From Betaproteobacteria bacterium (GTDB taxonomy: Bacteria; Pseudomonadota; Gammaproteobacteria; Burkholderiales; Usitatibacteraceae): a DNA stretch of 64,000 bases. This document shows positions 1 to 7,404 of the stretch, one piece after another; the first letter of the stretch is position 1; each line of letters starts with the position of its first letter. The stretch spans positions 744,001 to 808,000 of the forward strand of contig JADJMI010000001.1 in the NCBI GenBank assembly GCA_016709665.1, written 5' to 3'. A program made the translations under genes and the position numbers. Below the pieces are notes generated by a model. That model searched no databases. It had not been told where the DNA came from and saw only the letters and a list, made by a program, of their open reading frames with translations.

Positions 1-53
1 GCCCTACCGACGACGGTAAGATGGCACCCTCGGCACCCAATTCCGGAACATCG

Positions 54-884
54 ATGCGAATCCGCTTCACCAAGATGCAGGGGCAGGGCAACGACTTCAT
101 CGTGCTCGATGGCGTCCGCCAGCGGCTCGAGCTGCCTTCGGACCTCGTGCGCCGGCTGGCCGACCGCCATTTCGGCATCGGCTGCGACCAGGTGCTGGTC
201 GTCGAGCCGCCACGGGAGTCCGGACACGATTTCCGCTACCGGATCTGGAACGCGGACGGCGGCGAAGTCGAGCAGTGCGGCAACGGGGCTCGCTGCTTCG
301 CGCGTTACGTGCGCGACGAAGGGCTCACCGACAAGGACGAGATTTCCGTCGAGACGGCCCGAGGCGTGATCCGCCCGCGGATCGAGCCTTCGGGGCTCGT
401 CACGGTCGACATGGGCCGCCCGGAGTTCGAGCCGCGCGAGATTCCCTTCGAAGCCAACGACCGGCGCCTCACCTACCCGATCGAGATCGAGGGCCGGCTC
501 ATCGAGCTGGGCGTGCTGTCCATGGGCAATCCGCACGCGGTACAGGTGGTGCGGGACATCGACGCGGCGCCCGTCACGACGCAGGGGCCGCTCATCGAGC
601 ACCACCCGCGCTTCCCGAGGCGCGTGAACGCCGGCTACATGCAGGTGATCGGGCGCGATTTCATCCGCCTGCGCGTGTGGGAGCGCGGCGCGGGCGAAAC
701 GCTGGCCTGCGGAACGGGCGCCTGCGCGGCGGTCGTCACCGGCGTGCGCCGCGGCCTGCTCGACGCGGACGTGCGCGTGCAGACGCGTGGCGGAGAGCTC
801 GCGATCCGCTGGCCCGGGGAAGACGCTCCCGTTATGATGACCGGCGACGCCGTCCGCGTGTTCCAGGGCGAGATCGACCTGTAG
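54..884 (+). CDS. dapF: Diaminopimelate epimerase DapF
   Basis: Interconverts LL- and meso-diaminopimelate in the cytoplasm for lysine and peptidoglycan synthesis. From the ATG at 54 the protein has 276 residues, the family's usual length, and begins MRIRFTKMQGQGNDF. An in-frame ATG at 21 would only add an 11-residue tail that is not family-like. Both catalytic cysteines are visible: Cys75 in QCGNGARC and Cys219 in ACGTGACA. It leads a dapF-DUF484-xerC group on the same strand, an order known from many proteobacteria. Identification is secure. Confidence 0.97.
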   Translation: MRIRFTKMQGQGNDFIVLDGVRQRLELPSDLVRRLADRHFGIGCDQVLVVEPPRESGHDFRYRIWNADGGEVEQCGNGARCFARYVRDEGLTDKDEISVETARGVIRPRIEPSGLVTVDMGRPEFEPREIPFEANDRRLTYPIEIEGRLIELGVLSMGNPHAVQVVRDIDAAPVTTQGPLIEHHPRFPRRVNAGYMQVIGRDFIRLRVWERGAGETLACGTGACAAVVTGVRRGLLDADVRVQTRGGELAIRWPGEDAPVMMTGDAVRVFQGEIDL

Positions 885-913
885 CGCGCCCCCGCCCTTC
901 GGAGAACCCCAAC

Positions 914-1591
914 TTGCTCACCACGGACCAGGTCGCCGACTTCCTCCGCCAGAATCCCGGCTTCTTCGAGCAGCACGTCGACGTGCTCATGAACCTGCAG
1001 ATACCGCATCCGCATGGCGGGCGCGCCGTGTCGATCGGCGAACGCCAGCTCGTGGCCGAGCGGGAGAAATCGCGCCTGCTGGAAGACAAGCTGCGGGAGC
1101 TGATCCGGTTCGGCGAGGAGAACGACGCGCTGGGCGGCAAGGTGCACGCGCTCGCCTGCCGCCTGATCGATGCCGGCGGCCTGGACGCGACGCTCGACAC
1201 CGTCTATCTCGACCTCCTCGATCATTTCGCGGTGCCGCATGTCGCGGTGCGCCTGTGGGGCGTGGCCGAGGCGACCGCCGAGGCGAAGGAGTTCTCGGCC
1301 GTGCCGGTCGAGATGCGCCAGTTCGTCGAGAAGCTCGCCGTTCCCTACTGCGGCAACCACGCCGTCTACGAAAGCCAGGCGTGGTTCGGCGAATCGGCGC
1401 CGCACCTGAAGTCGTTCGCCCTCGTGGCCCTGCGCCACGGCGAATCGGCCTTCGGGGTCCTCGCGCTCGCCTCCGAGGACGCGCAGCGCTTCTATCCGGA
1501 GATGGGCACCCTCTATCTCGCCCGGATCGGCGACTTCCTGGGCCATGGGCTCCGGCGATACCTCACCCCGGCCCCCGTCGCCGCCGGCTAG
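914..1591 (+). CDS. DUF484 family protein
   Basis: A 225-residue cytoplasmic protein of the DUF484 family, which has a GAF-like fold and no firmly established function. The TTG start at 914 gives LLTTDQVADFLRQNPGFF, the typical family N-terminus; GGAG lies about 9 bases upstream, and no ATG fits. A short coiled-coil-like stretch (QLVAEREKSRLLEDKLREL) follows residue 45. The C-terminal half carries the GAF-like part, ending in the conserved GTLYLARIGDFL segment. It lies 29 bases behind dapF, and its last 47 bases overlap xerC, which suggests translational coupling with the recombinase. Confidence 0.9.
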   Translation: MLTTDQVADFLRQNPGFFEQHVDVLMNLQIPHPHGGRAVSIGERQLVAEREKSRLLEDKLRELIRFGEENDALGGKVHALACRLIDAGGLDATLDTVYLDLLDHFAVPHVAVRLWGVAEATAEAKEFSAVPVEMRQFVEKLAVPYCGNHAVYESQAWFGESAPHLKSFALVALRHGESAFGVLALASEDAQRFYPEMGTLYLARIGDFLGHGLRRYLTPAPVAAG

Positions 1592-2465
1592 CGCCCTCGA
1601 GCGCTACCTCTCGCACCTGGCGAACGGTCGCCGCCTGGCCGCCCACACCGTGACGGCCTATCGCCGCGACGGCGAATTGCTCCAGCGCCTGGCCGGCGAG
1701 CGCGATCCGGCCGTTCTCGGCCCGCAGGACATCCGCCGATTCATCGCGATGCTTCACGCCGGCGGCCTCGCGCCACGCTCGCTCGCGCGAGTGCTCTCGT
1801 CCTGGCGCGGCTTTTTCGACTGGCTCGCGAAAGACCACGCCGTGACCGCGAATCCGTGCGCCGGCATCCGCCCGCCCAAGGCCGCGCGCACGCTTCCCGA
1901 GGCGCTCTCGCCCGACGAAGCCGTCCGCCTCGTGAGCCTGGAGGACGACTCGGAAGCCGGGCTGCGCGACCGCGCGCTCTTCGAGCTCGCCTACTCGTGC
2001 GGCCTGCGGGTGTCGGAACTCACCGGTCTCGACGCGGGCGCCGTGGACGCCCGCTCCGGCGAGGTCCGGGTGACCGGCAAGGGCGCCAAGACACGACTGG
2101 TCCCGGTGGGCGGACCGGCTCTCGAGGCCCTCGCGAAATGGCTGCCGGTGCGCGATCGCGTGGCCGCGCCCGGAGAGACCGCGCTCTTCGTCGGGCGCAC
2201 GGGCCGCCGCCTTTCGCCACGCGAGGTGCAGCGCCGCATCAAGCGCCGCGCGGCGCTGGCGGGCCTCGCGGTCGACGTGCATCCGCACATGCTCCGCCAC
2301 TCCTTCGCGTCGCACGTGCTGCAGTCCTCGGGCGACCTGCGGGCCGTCCAGGAAATGCTCGGGCACGCCAGCATCGCCTCCACGCAGGTCTACACGCACC
2401 TCGACTTCCAGCACCTCGCCAAGGTCTACGACGCAGCCCACCCGCGCGCGAAGCGCAAGCGCTGA
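1545..2465 (+). CDS. xerC: Site-specific tyrosine recombinase XerC
   Basis: Tyrosine recombinase that, with XerD, resolves chromosome dimers at dif. It has 306 residues, slightly above the usual 298 because of a Pro/Ser-rich N-terminus of about 15 residues. The SAM-like core-binding domain covers roughly 16-110 and the catalytic domain 120-300. The full catalytic set is present: Arg155 (CGLRVSEL), Lys179 (TGKGAKTR), His248 and Arg251 (HPHMLRHS), His274 (LGHAS) and Tyr283 (QVYTHL). Its ATG lies inside the end of the DUF484 gene. It belongs to the core-genome XerC type. No mobile-element hallmarks surround it. Confidence 0.95.
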   Translation: MGSGDTSPRPPSPPASALERYLSHLANGRRLAAHTVTAYRRDGELLQRLAGERDPAVLGPQDIRRFIAMLHAGGLAPRSLARVLSSWRGFFDWLAKDHAVTANPCAGIRPPKAARTLPEALSPDEAVRLVSLEDDSEAGLRDRALFELAYSCGLRVSELTGLDAGAVDARSGEVRVTGKGAKTRLVPVGGPALEALAKWLPVRDRVAAPGETALFVGRTGRRLSPREVQRRIKRRAALAGLAVDVHPHMLRHSFASHVLQSSGDLRAVQEMLGHASIASTQVYTHLDFQHLAKVYDAAHPRAKRKR

Positions 2466-2484
2466 GATCCGGCACGCAACCCAA

Positions 2485-2514
2485 TTGCATCTGGGGCCGT
2501 GCGAAGCCTAGAAT
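2485..2514 (+). promoter_or_regulatory. Candidate sigma70 promoter before the Zur-type gene
   Basis: TTGCAT (2485-2490), an 18-base spacer and TAGAAT (2509-2514) lie just behind the xerC stop. The -10 element matches five of six consensus bases, the -35 only three. Transcription would start near 2521, downstream of the only nearby ATG (2513), which bears on the start of the next gene. I see no clear Zur operator here. Confidence 0.4.
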
Positions 2515-2604
2515 GGCGCCATACCCGCGCCCCGCTCCCGATCCTCCGCCGCCGAGCGCGCCATTCGCGCCGCGGGCGAGCGGCTGACCGCCCCGCGCGC
2601 GGCG

Positions 2605-2949
2605 GTGCTCCAGACGCTGCTCGCGGCCCGGCAGGCCCTGACGCACCACGAGATCGAACAGGCGCTCGCCTCCCGCCTGGCCGTGGACCGCGTCACGGTC
2701 TACCGCGTGCTCGACTGGCTGGTGTCCCTCGGCCTCGCCCATCGCATCGCCGGCGAGGACCGCACTTGGCGCTTCCTCGCGACCCACGGCGAAGCCCATG
2801 CCACCCATGCGCACTTCATGTGCTCGCGCTGCGGGCGCACCGTCTGCCTCGACGAGGTGGCCGTGCCGCCGGCCGTGAAGGTGCCCCGCGGCTTCGAGCC
2901 GAGCCACGTCGAACTCAACGTGAAGGGCGTGTGCGCCGCCTGCCGCTAG
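2605..2949 (+). CDS. zur: Fur family transcriptional regulator, probable Zur (5' end uncertain)
   Basis: A Fur-family metalloregulator, probably zinc-sensing given its neighbours. From GTG 2605 the 114 residues include the winged-helix recognition region (VDRVTVYRVLDWLVSLGL), the metal-binding HAH motif (THAHFMCSRCG) and two CxxC pairs for structural zinc (CSRC, CAAC). The family's first helix is encoded in the same frame upstream: the frame is open from 2512 and gives RAIRAAGERLTAPRAAV, but no ATG, GTG or TTG lies in that stretch, only CTG at 2584. The ATG at 2513 is one frame off. Either an unusual start codon is used or one base is missing or extra between 2515 and 2548. The full protein would have about 140-145 residues, normal for the family. 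The Zur rather than Fur call rests on context. Confidence 0.8.
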   Translation: MLQTLLAARQALTHHEIEQALASRLAVDRVTVYRVLDWLVSLGLAHRIAGEDRTWRFLATHGEAHATHAHFMCSRCGRTVCLDEVAVPPAVKVPRGFEPSHVELNVKGVCAACR

Positions 2950-2983
2950 CCGCGCGCGCGGCCCCGTCGTTCCACCGAAGCCG

Positions 2984-4045
2984 ATGACCGCCACCGCCGT
3001 CACGCCCGTCACCGTGCTCACCGGCTTCCTGGGCAGCGGCAAGACGACCCTGCTCAACCGCCTGCTGCGCGATCCGGCGGCAGCCGACTCCGCCGTGATC
3101 GTGAACGAGTTCGGGCCGGTCGCCATCGACCACGCGCTCGTGCGCACGGCCTCCGAGAACGTGGTGCTGCTGCCGAGCGGCTGCGTCTGCTGCCGGGTCG
3201 CCGGCGACCTCGTGCAGGCGCTGCGCGACCTCTACTTCAAGCGCGCCAGCGGCGAGGTGCCCCCGTTCCGGCGCGCGCTCATCGAGACGACGGGGCTCGC
3301 CGATCCGGCCCCCCTGCTGCGCACGCTCGTCGAGCTTCCGCTCGTCGCCGCCCGCTATTCGCTCGCCGGCGTCGCGACCACGGTCGACGGCGTCCACGGC
3401 ATGGCGCAGCTCGACGCGCACCCGGAGGCGGTCAAGCAGGCGGCGGTGGCGGACCGGATCGTCATCACCAAGTGCGATGCCACCCGGCCCGGCACGCTCG
3501 AGCCTCTCGAGGCGCGGCTCGCCGGGATCAATCCCGGGGCCGGCCGCGTCCGCGCGGTGCACGGCGCCGTCGACGTGGACTGGCTGCTGGAAACGGGCCT
3601 CACCCGCGGCGCGGCACGCCGGGTCGACGCGGCGTCCTGGATGAATGCAGGCGCCTACCGTATCGCCGGGGGGGCGCCCCCGGCGGTGCACGACCCGCGC
3701 ATCCGCGCCTTCGCGTGGTGGGGCGGAACCGCCGCGACGCTCGCCGAGGTCGAGGACGGGCTCGAGACCCTCCTCGAACTGGCGGGCGAGCGGATCCTGC
3801 GCCTGAAGGGCCTCGCGGCAACCGACGACGAGCCCGGCCCGGTCGCTTTCCACGCCGTCCAGCACACGCTCTATCCGCCCGCTCGCCTGGCCGCTTGGCC
3901 GGACGCGGACCACCGCACCCGCTTCGTGGTCATCGCGAGGGACCTTGAAGACGCGTTCGTCGCCCAGATATTCGACTCGTTCATCCGGGCGCCCGCCCGG
4001 GAATCCGCCGCCGGCCCTGCCGTCGCCGCCATCTCCCCGAGGTAA
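2984..4045 (+). CDS. CobW/COG0523 family GTPase (first copy)
   Basis: G3E-family metallochaperone GTPase of 353 residues. The P-loop GFLGSGKTT is at 14-22, the metal-binding CxCC motif (GCVCC) at 66-70, and the guanine-specificity motif appears as ITKCD in place of the usual NKxD. The C-terminal CobW_C domain covers roughly 235-345. Members near zur genes are thought to deliver zinc to client enzymes when zinc is scarce. It starts 34 bases behind the Zur-type gene and stops two bases before a second CobW gene. It is divergent from that copy and lacks its His-rich loop, so the pair is not a recent duplication. The zinc role is inferred from context. Confidence 0.88.
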   Translation: MTATAVTPVTVLTGFLGSGKTTLLNRLLRDPAAADSAVIVNEFGPVAIDHALVRTASENVVLLPSGCVCCRVAGDLVQALRDLYFKRASGEVPPFRRALIETTGLADPAPLLRTLVELPLVAARYSLAGVATTVDGVHGMAQLDAHPEAVKQAAVADRIVITKCDATRPGTLEPLEARLAGINPGAGRVRAVHGAVDVDWLLETGLTRGAARRVDAASWMNAGAYRIAGGAPPAVHDPRIRAFAWWGGTAATLAEVEDGLETLLELAGERILRLKGLAATDDEPGPVAFHAVQHTLYPPARLAAWPDADHRTRFVVIARDLEDAFVAQIFDSFIRAPARESAAGPAVAAISPR

Positions 4046-4047
4046 CC

Positions 4048-5040
4048 ATGGCCGTCCCCACCCCCGAGAAGGACCTCATTCCCGTCACCATCCTCACCGG
4101 CTTCCTGGGGAGCGGCAAGACGACGCTCCTCAACCGCATCCTCCACGAACAGCACGGCGAGAAGATCGCGGTGATCGAGAACGAGTTCGGCGAGACCGGC
4201 ATCGACAACGAGATCCTCGTGCAGGACAAGGAGGAACAGATCGTCGAGATGAACAACGGCTGCCTGTGCTGCACCGTGCGTGGCGACCTGGTGCGCATCC
4301 TGGGCGAGCTCGCCGGAAAGCGACGCGAGGGCAAGCTCCGGTTCGACCGCGTCATCATCGAGACCACCGGCCTCGCGAACCCGGGCCCGGTGGCGCAGAC
4401 CTTCTTCATGGACGAGAAGATCCACGACCTGTTCCTGCTCGATGCCGTGGTCACCGTCATCGACGCCGTGCACGGCAACCGGCAGCTCGACGAGCACGAC
4501 GAGGCGCGCGCGCAGGTCGGCTTCGCCGACCGGCTGCTGCTGTCGAAGACGGACCTGGCGGCCGAGGCCGAGACCAAGGACCTCATGGAACGCCTTCGCG
4601 CCATGAATCCCCGCGCCCACCAGAAGAAGGTCCACTTCGGCGAGACCGACATCCGCGAGATCCTCGACATCCGCGGCTTCAACCTGAACGCCGCCCTCGA
4701 GGTCGACCCGGCGTTCCTCGAGGACACGCACCACCACCACGACGACGACGTGAAGAGCTTCGTCTGGAAGGACGCGCGGCCGCTGCACATGGAGAAGATC
4801 GAGACCTTCCTGTCGCTCATGGTGCAGAACTACGGCGAGGACCTGCTGCGCTACAAGGGTGTCCTCAACATCCAGGACGAGCCGCGCCGCATGATCTTCC
4901 AGGGCGTGCACATGCTGATGGGCGGCACGCCGGGCAAGCCCTGGGAGGCGGGCGAAACGCGCGAGAGCGTGATGGTCTTCATCGGCCGGCGGATTCCGCG
5001 CCGGCTTTTCGAGGAAGGGCTGGCCTACTGTGTCGCCTGA
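4048..5040 (+). CDS. CobW/COG0523 family GTPase (second copy)
   Basis: A 330-residue G3E GTPase resembling the YjiA/ZigA branch. The P-loop GFLGSGKT is at 18-25, the CxCC metal site (GCLCC) at 71-75 and the specificity motif SKTD at 166-169. An acidic, histidine-rich loop (EDTHHHHDDD, 225-234) is typical of zinc-handling members. The C-terminal CobW_C domain ends with IFQGVHMLMGG. ATG 4048 follows the first copy by two bases, so the two are almost certainly cotranscribed. Its 3' end overlaps the ABC ATPase gene by 11 bases. GTP-dependent metal insertion is the family role; the client protein is unknown. Confidence 0.9.
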   Translation: MAVPTPEKDLIPVTILTGFLGSGKTTLLNRILHEQHGEKIAVIENEFGETGIDNEILVQDKEEQIVEMNNGCLCCTVRGDLVRILGELAGKRREGKLRFDRVIIETTGLANPGPVAQTFFMDEKIHDLFLLDAVVTVIDAVHGNRQLDEHDEARAQVGFADRLLLSKTDLAAEAETKDLMERLRAMNPRAHQKKVHFGETDIREILDIRGFNLNAALEVDPAFLEDTHHHHDDDVKSFVWKDARPLHMEKIETFLSLMVQNYGEDLLRYKGVLNIQDEPRRMIFQGVHMLMGGTPGKPWEAGETRESVMVFIGRRIPRRLFEEGLAYCVA

Positions 5041-5677
5041 CCCGGCCCCGATGCTCGAAATCCGCGGCCTCCGGCACCAGTACGCCGGACGCACCGTCGT
5101 ATCGGTGCCGGAATGGGACGTGCCCCGGGGCGAGGCGAGCCTGGTGCTCGGCCCCTCCGGCAGCGGCAAGAGCACCCTGCTGAACGCCATCGCCGGACTC
5201 ACGACGCCCACCGAGGGCACCATCCGCGTCGCCGGCGAGGCCATGACCGGCGTCGCCCCGGCGTCCCGCGATGCCCTCCGGGCCCGCCGCATCGGCCTCG
5301 TGCTGCAGACGCTCCATCTCATCGGCGTGATCACCGTCCGCGAGAACCTGCGCATCGCGCAACGGCTCGCGGGACTGCCCCGCGACGACGCCCGCATCGA
5401 CGAGGTTCTCGCGAGCCTCGCCATCGGCGAGCTCGCCGGCTCGAAGGCGCGGCAACTGTCCGTCGGCGAGGCACAGCGCGTGGCCATCGCCCGCGCGGTC
5501 GTGAACCGTCCGCCCCTCATCCTCGCGGACGAGCCGACGTCGGCGCTCGACGACGCCAACTGCGGGAAGGCGCTCACGCTCCTGCTGGACCAGGCGAAGG
5601 CCACCGGCGCGACGCTCATCGTCGCCACGCACGACAACCGGATCCGCGAACGCTTCGCGAGGAGGCTCGAGCTGTGA
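5030..5677 (+). CDS. ABC transporter ATP-binding protein, LolD/MacB type
   Basis: Cytoplasmic ATPase subunit of 215 residues. Walker A is GPSGSGKSTLL, the signature is LSVGEAQRVAIARA (LSVGE in place of LSGGQ), Walker B is LILADEPTSALD and the switch histidine is in ATHD. GTG 5030 overlaps the CobW stop; ATG 5051 (MLEIRGL) is an alternative start giving 208 residues. It pairs with the FtsX-type permease next to it, whose GTG overlaps this stop. LolD/MacB-type ATPases drive conformational change rather than classic uptake, so a zinc-import role, if any, would be indirect. Similar ATPase-permease-DUF3299 sets are induced by zinc starvation in Pseudomonas (recalled, not checked). Confidence 0.88.
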   Translation: MSPDPAPMLEIRGLRHQYAGRTVVSVPEWDVPRGEASLVLGPSGSGKSTLLNAIAGLTTPTEGTIRVAGEAMTGVAPASRDALRARRIGLVLQTLHLIGVITVRENLRIAQRLAGLPRDDARIDEVLASLAIGELAGSKARQLSVGEAQRVAIARAVVNRPPLILADEPTSALDDANCGKALTLLLDQAKATGATLIVATHDNRIRERFARRLEL

Positions 5678-6885
5678 CGACCCTTCGCCTCGCCTTCGCC
5701 TATCTCGCGAGCCGCCCGCTCGCCACGATCCTGCACGTGCTCATGCTGGCCCTGGGCGTCGCGACGGCCGCCTTCCTCTTGCTCTTCACGAGCCAGGCCG
5801 AGGAACGCCTCGCGCGCGACGCGAAGCCCGTCGACCTGGTGGTGGGCGCGAAGGGAAGCCCGCTGCAGCTGATCCTCTCCTCGGTCTTCCACGTCGACAT
5901 GCCCACCGGCAACATCGGCCTCGAGGAATCGAAGGCGATCTCGCGCCACCCCATGGTGGCCTCCGCGACGCCCGTGGCGCTCGGCGACTCGTACCGCGGC
6001 CACCGCATCGTCGGCACGGACGCGTCCTTCCTCGGGCTCTACGACGCGAAGGTCGCCGCCGGCCGCCCCTTCAAGGAGGAGATGGAGGTCGTCGTCGGCA
6101 GCGAAGTGGCGCGGCGCCACCAGCTCGCCCCCGGGGCGAAGATCGTCGGCTCGCACGGCCTCGCGCAGGCGGGGCCCGGCCACGACGAGGACCCCTTCGA
6201 GGTCGTCGGCGTCCTCGCGCCGACGGGCACCGTCATCGACCGGCTCGTGCTCACGCCCGTCGAAAGCGTCTGGCACGTGCACGAGCACCATGGCGGCGCG
6301 CAGCCGGCACCGCCCGCCGCCGCGCCCACGCAGGGCGGCCGCCTCGAGATCACGGCGCTCCTCGTCAAGTACCGCACGCCGCTCGCGGCCGCGATGCTGC
6401 CGCGGCTCGTGAATTCGTCCACGTCGATGCAGGCCGCCTCGCCGGCCTTCGAGAGCGCCCGCCTGCTCGACATGGTCGGCGTCGGCGTGCAGACGTTGCA
6501 GTGGTTCGCGGCCGTCATGATGGCGAGCGCGGCGCTGTCCGTGTTCGTCGCGCTCACCTCCGCGCTGCAGGAGCGGCGATACGACCTGGCGCTGCTTCGC
6601 ACGCTCGGCGCCCGGCCCCTGCGGCTCGCCTCGCTCAGCCTGGCCGAAGGCGTGACGCTCCTGGTGTCGGGGGTTATACTCGGGCTGGCTCTCGGGCACG
6701 GCGCGGCGCACGCGCTCGGCCTCTGGCTCGCGCAGTCCGGGTCCTGGCCGCTTGCCGGCCTGGCTTGGGCCCCGGGCGAGGCGATGCTGGTGGCCGCGGT
6801 CTTCGCCGGCGGCTTCGCCACCTGCCTCGTGCCTGCCGTGCAGGCTTACCTGAGCGATCCCGCGAGCCTTCTCGCGAAACGATAG
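5674..6885 (+). CDS. FtsX/MacB-type ABC transporter permease
   Basis: Inner-membrane permease of 403 residues starting at GTG 5674, in a GTGA overlap with the ATPase stop. One N-terminal membrane segment (about 15-37) is followed by a large periplasmic domain (about 38-265) and three C-terminal segments near 270-295, 320-345 and 365-390, the FtsX arrangement. The periplasmic domain includes a His-containing stretch, HVHEHHGG, followed by a Pro/Ala-rich segment, possibly a flexible metal-contacting loop. The protein should assemble as a dimer with the preceding ATPase. The substrate is not known. Confidence 0.85.
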   Translation: MTTLRLAFAYLASRPLATILHVLMLALGVATAAFLLLFTSQAEERLARDAKPVDLVVGAKGSPLQLILSSVFHVDMPTGNIGLEESKAISRHPMVASATPVALGDSYRGHRIVGTDASFLGLYDAKVAAGRPFKEEMEVVVGSEVARRHQLAPGAKIVGSHGLAQAGPGHDEDPFEVVGVLAPTGTVIDRLVLTPVESVWHVHEHHGGAQPAPPAAAPTQGGRLEITALLVKYRTPLAAAMLPRLVNSSTSMQAASPAFESARLLDMVGVGVQTLQWFAAVMMASAALSVFVALTSALQERRYDLALLRTLGARPLRLASLSLAEGVTLLVSGVILGLALGHGAAHALGLWLAQSGSWPLAGLAWAPGEAMLVAAVFAGGFATCLVPAVQAYLSDPASLLAKR

Positions 6886-6896
6886 GCCCTAGAACC

Positions 6897-7391
6897 ATGT
6901 CGAATCTTCGCCTCACGCTCCTTGCCGCCGCCGCTTGGCTCGCGGCGGGCTCCGCGTTCTCCGCCCCGCCGCCGCAGGATCCGAAACAGGCCCCCGGCCA
7001 GCCGGGCTTCTGGATCGGGCCCGATCCCGCGCCGCCCGGCACCGTGCCGTGGCAGGTGCTGCAGTCGACCAAGACGGTCCAGAAGGCGGACAAGAAGTTC
7101 GGCCCGTCCTTCCCGAAGGAAGTGAAGGACCTCGACAAGAAGCAGGTGAAGCTCTACGGCTTCATGATGCCGCTCGACCAGGCGAAGAAGCAGAAGCGGT
7201 TCCTGCTCGCGGCCTTCCCGCCGCACTGCTCGTTCTGCCTGCCGGGGGGCGCCGAGTCCCTCGTCGAAGTGATCGCCGACCAGCCCATCGACTTCACGTT
7301 CGAGCCCATCGTCGTCGCGGGTCGCATGGCCATCCTGGACGACGACGTCGTCTACTACAGGCTCACCGGCGCCTCGTCGGTCAAGCCCTGA
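6897..7391 (+). CDS. DUF3299 domain protein, exported
   Basis: A 164-residue protein with a Sec signal peptide (hydrophobic core about 5-21, likely cleavage near SAFSA-PPP), so probably periplasmic. The mature part has the DUF3299 hallmarks: VKLYGFMMPL followed by a CxxC pair (Cys111 and Cys114 in HCSFCLPGG) and a C-terminal beta-rich segment. The two cysteines, next to a histidine, could bind metal or be redox active; this is inference. It follows the permease by 11 bases and closes the zinc-associated block. DUF3299 genes commonly accompany such ABC pairs. Confidence 0.82.
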   Translation: MSNLRLTLLAAAAWLAAGSAFSAPPPQDPKQAPGQPGFWIGPDPAPPGTVPWQVLQSTKTVQKADKKFGPSFPKEVKDLDKKQVKLYGFMMPLDQAKKQKRFLLAAFPPHCSFCLPGGAESLVEVIADQPIDFTFEPIVVAGRMAILDDDVVYYRLTGASSVKP

Positions 7392-7404
7392 CCCGACCTT
7401 CACC

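Noticed and set aside
1545..2465. XerC-like recombinase as a sign of an integrated element
   Set aside because: Its neighbours dapF and DUF484, its length and its sequence fit the chromosomal XerC; no attachment sites or cargo are present.
2513..2587. ATG 2513 as the start of the Zur-type gene
   Set aside because: Its frame ends at 2585-2587 without family sequence, and the ATG overlaps the candidate -10 box. Kept only as a possible indel case.
2950..2983. Zur operator between the regulator gene and the first CobW gene
   Set aside because: The spacer is entirely G/C-rich with no AT-centred palindrome of the known Zur type.
4738..4752. His-rich segment in the second CobW protein as an artificial tag
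   Set aside because: It is embedded in an acidic loop (EDTHHHHDDD) typical of natural zinc-handling CobW proteins.
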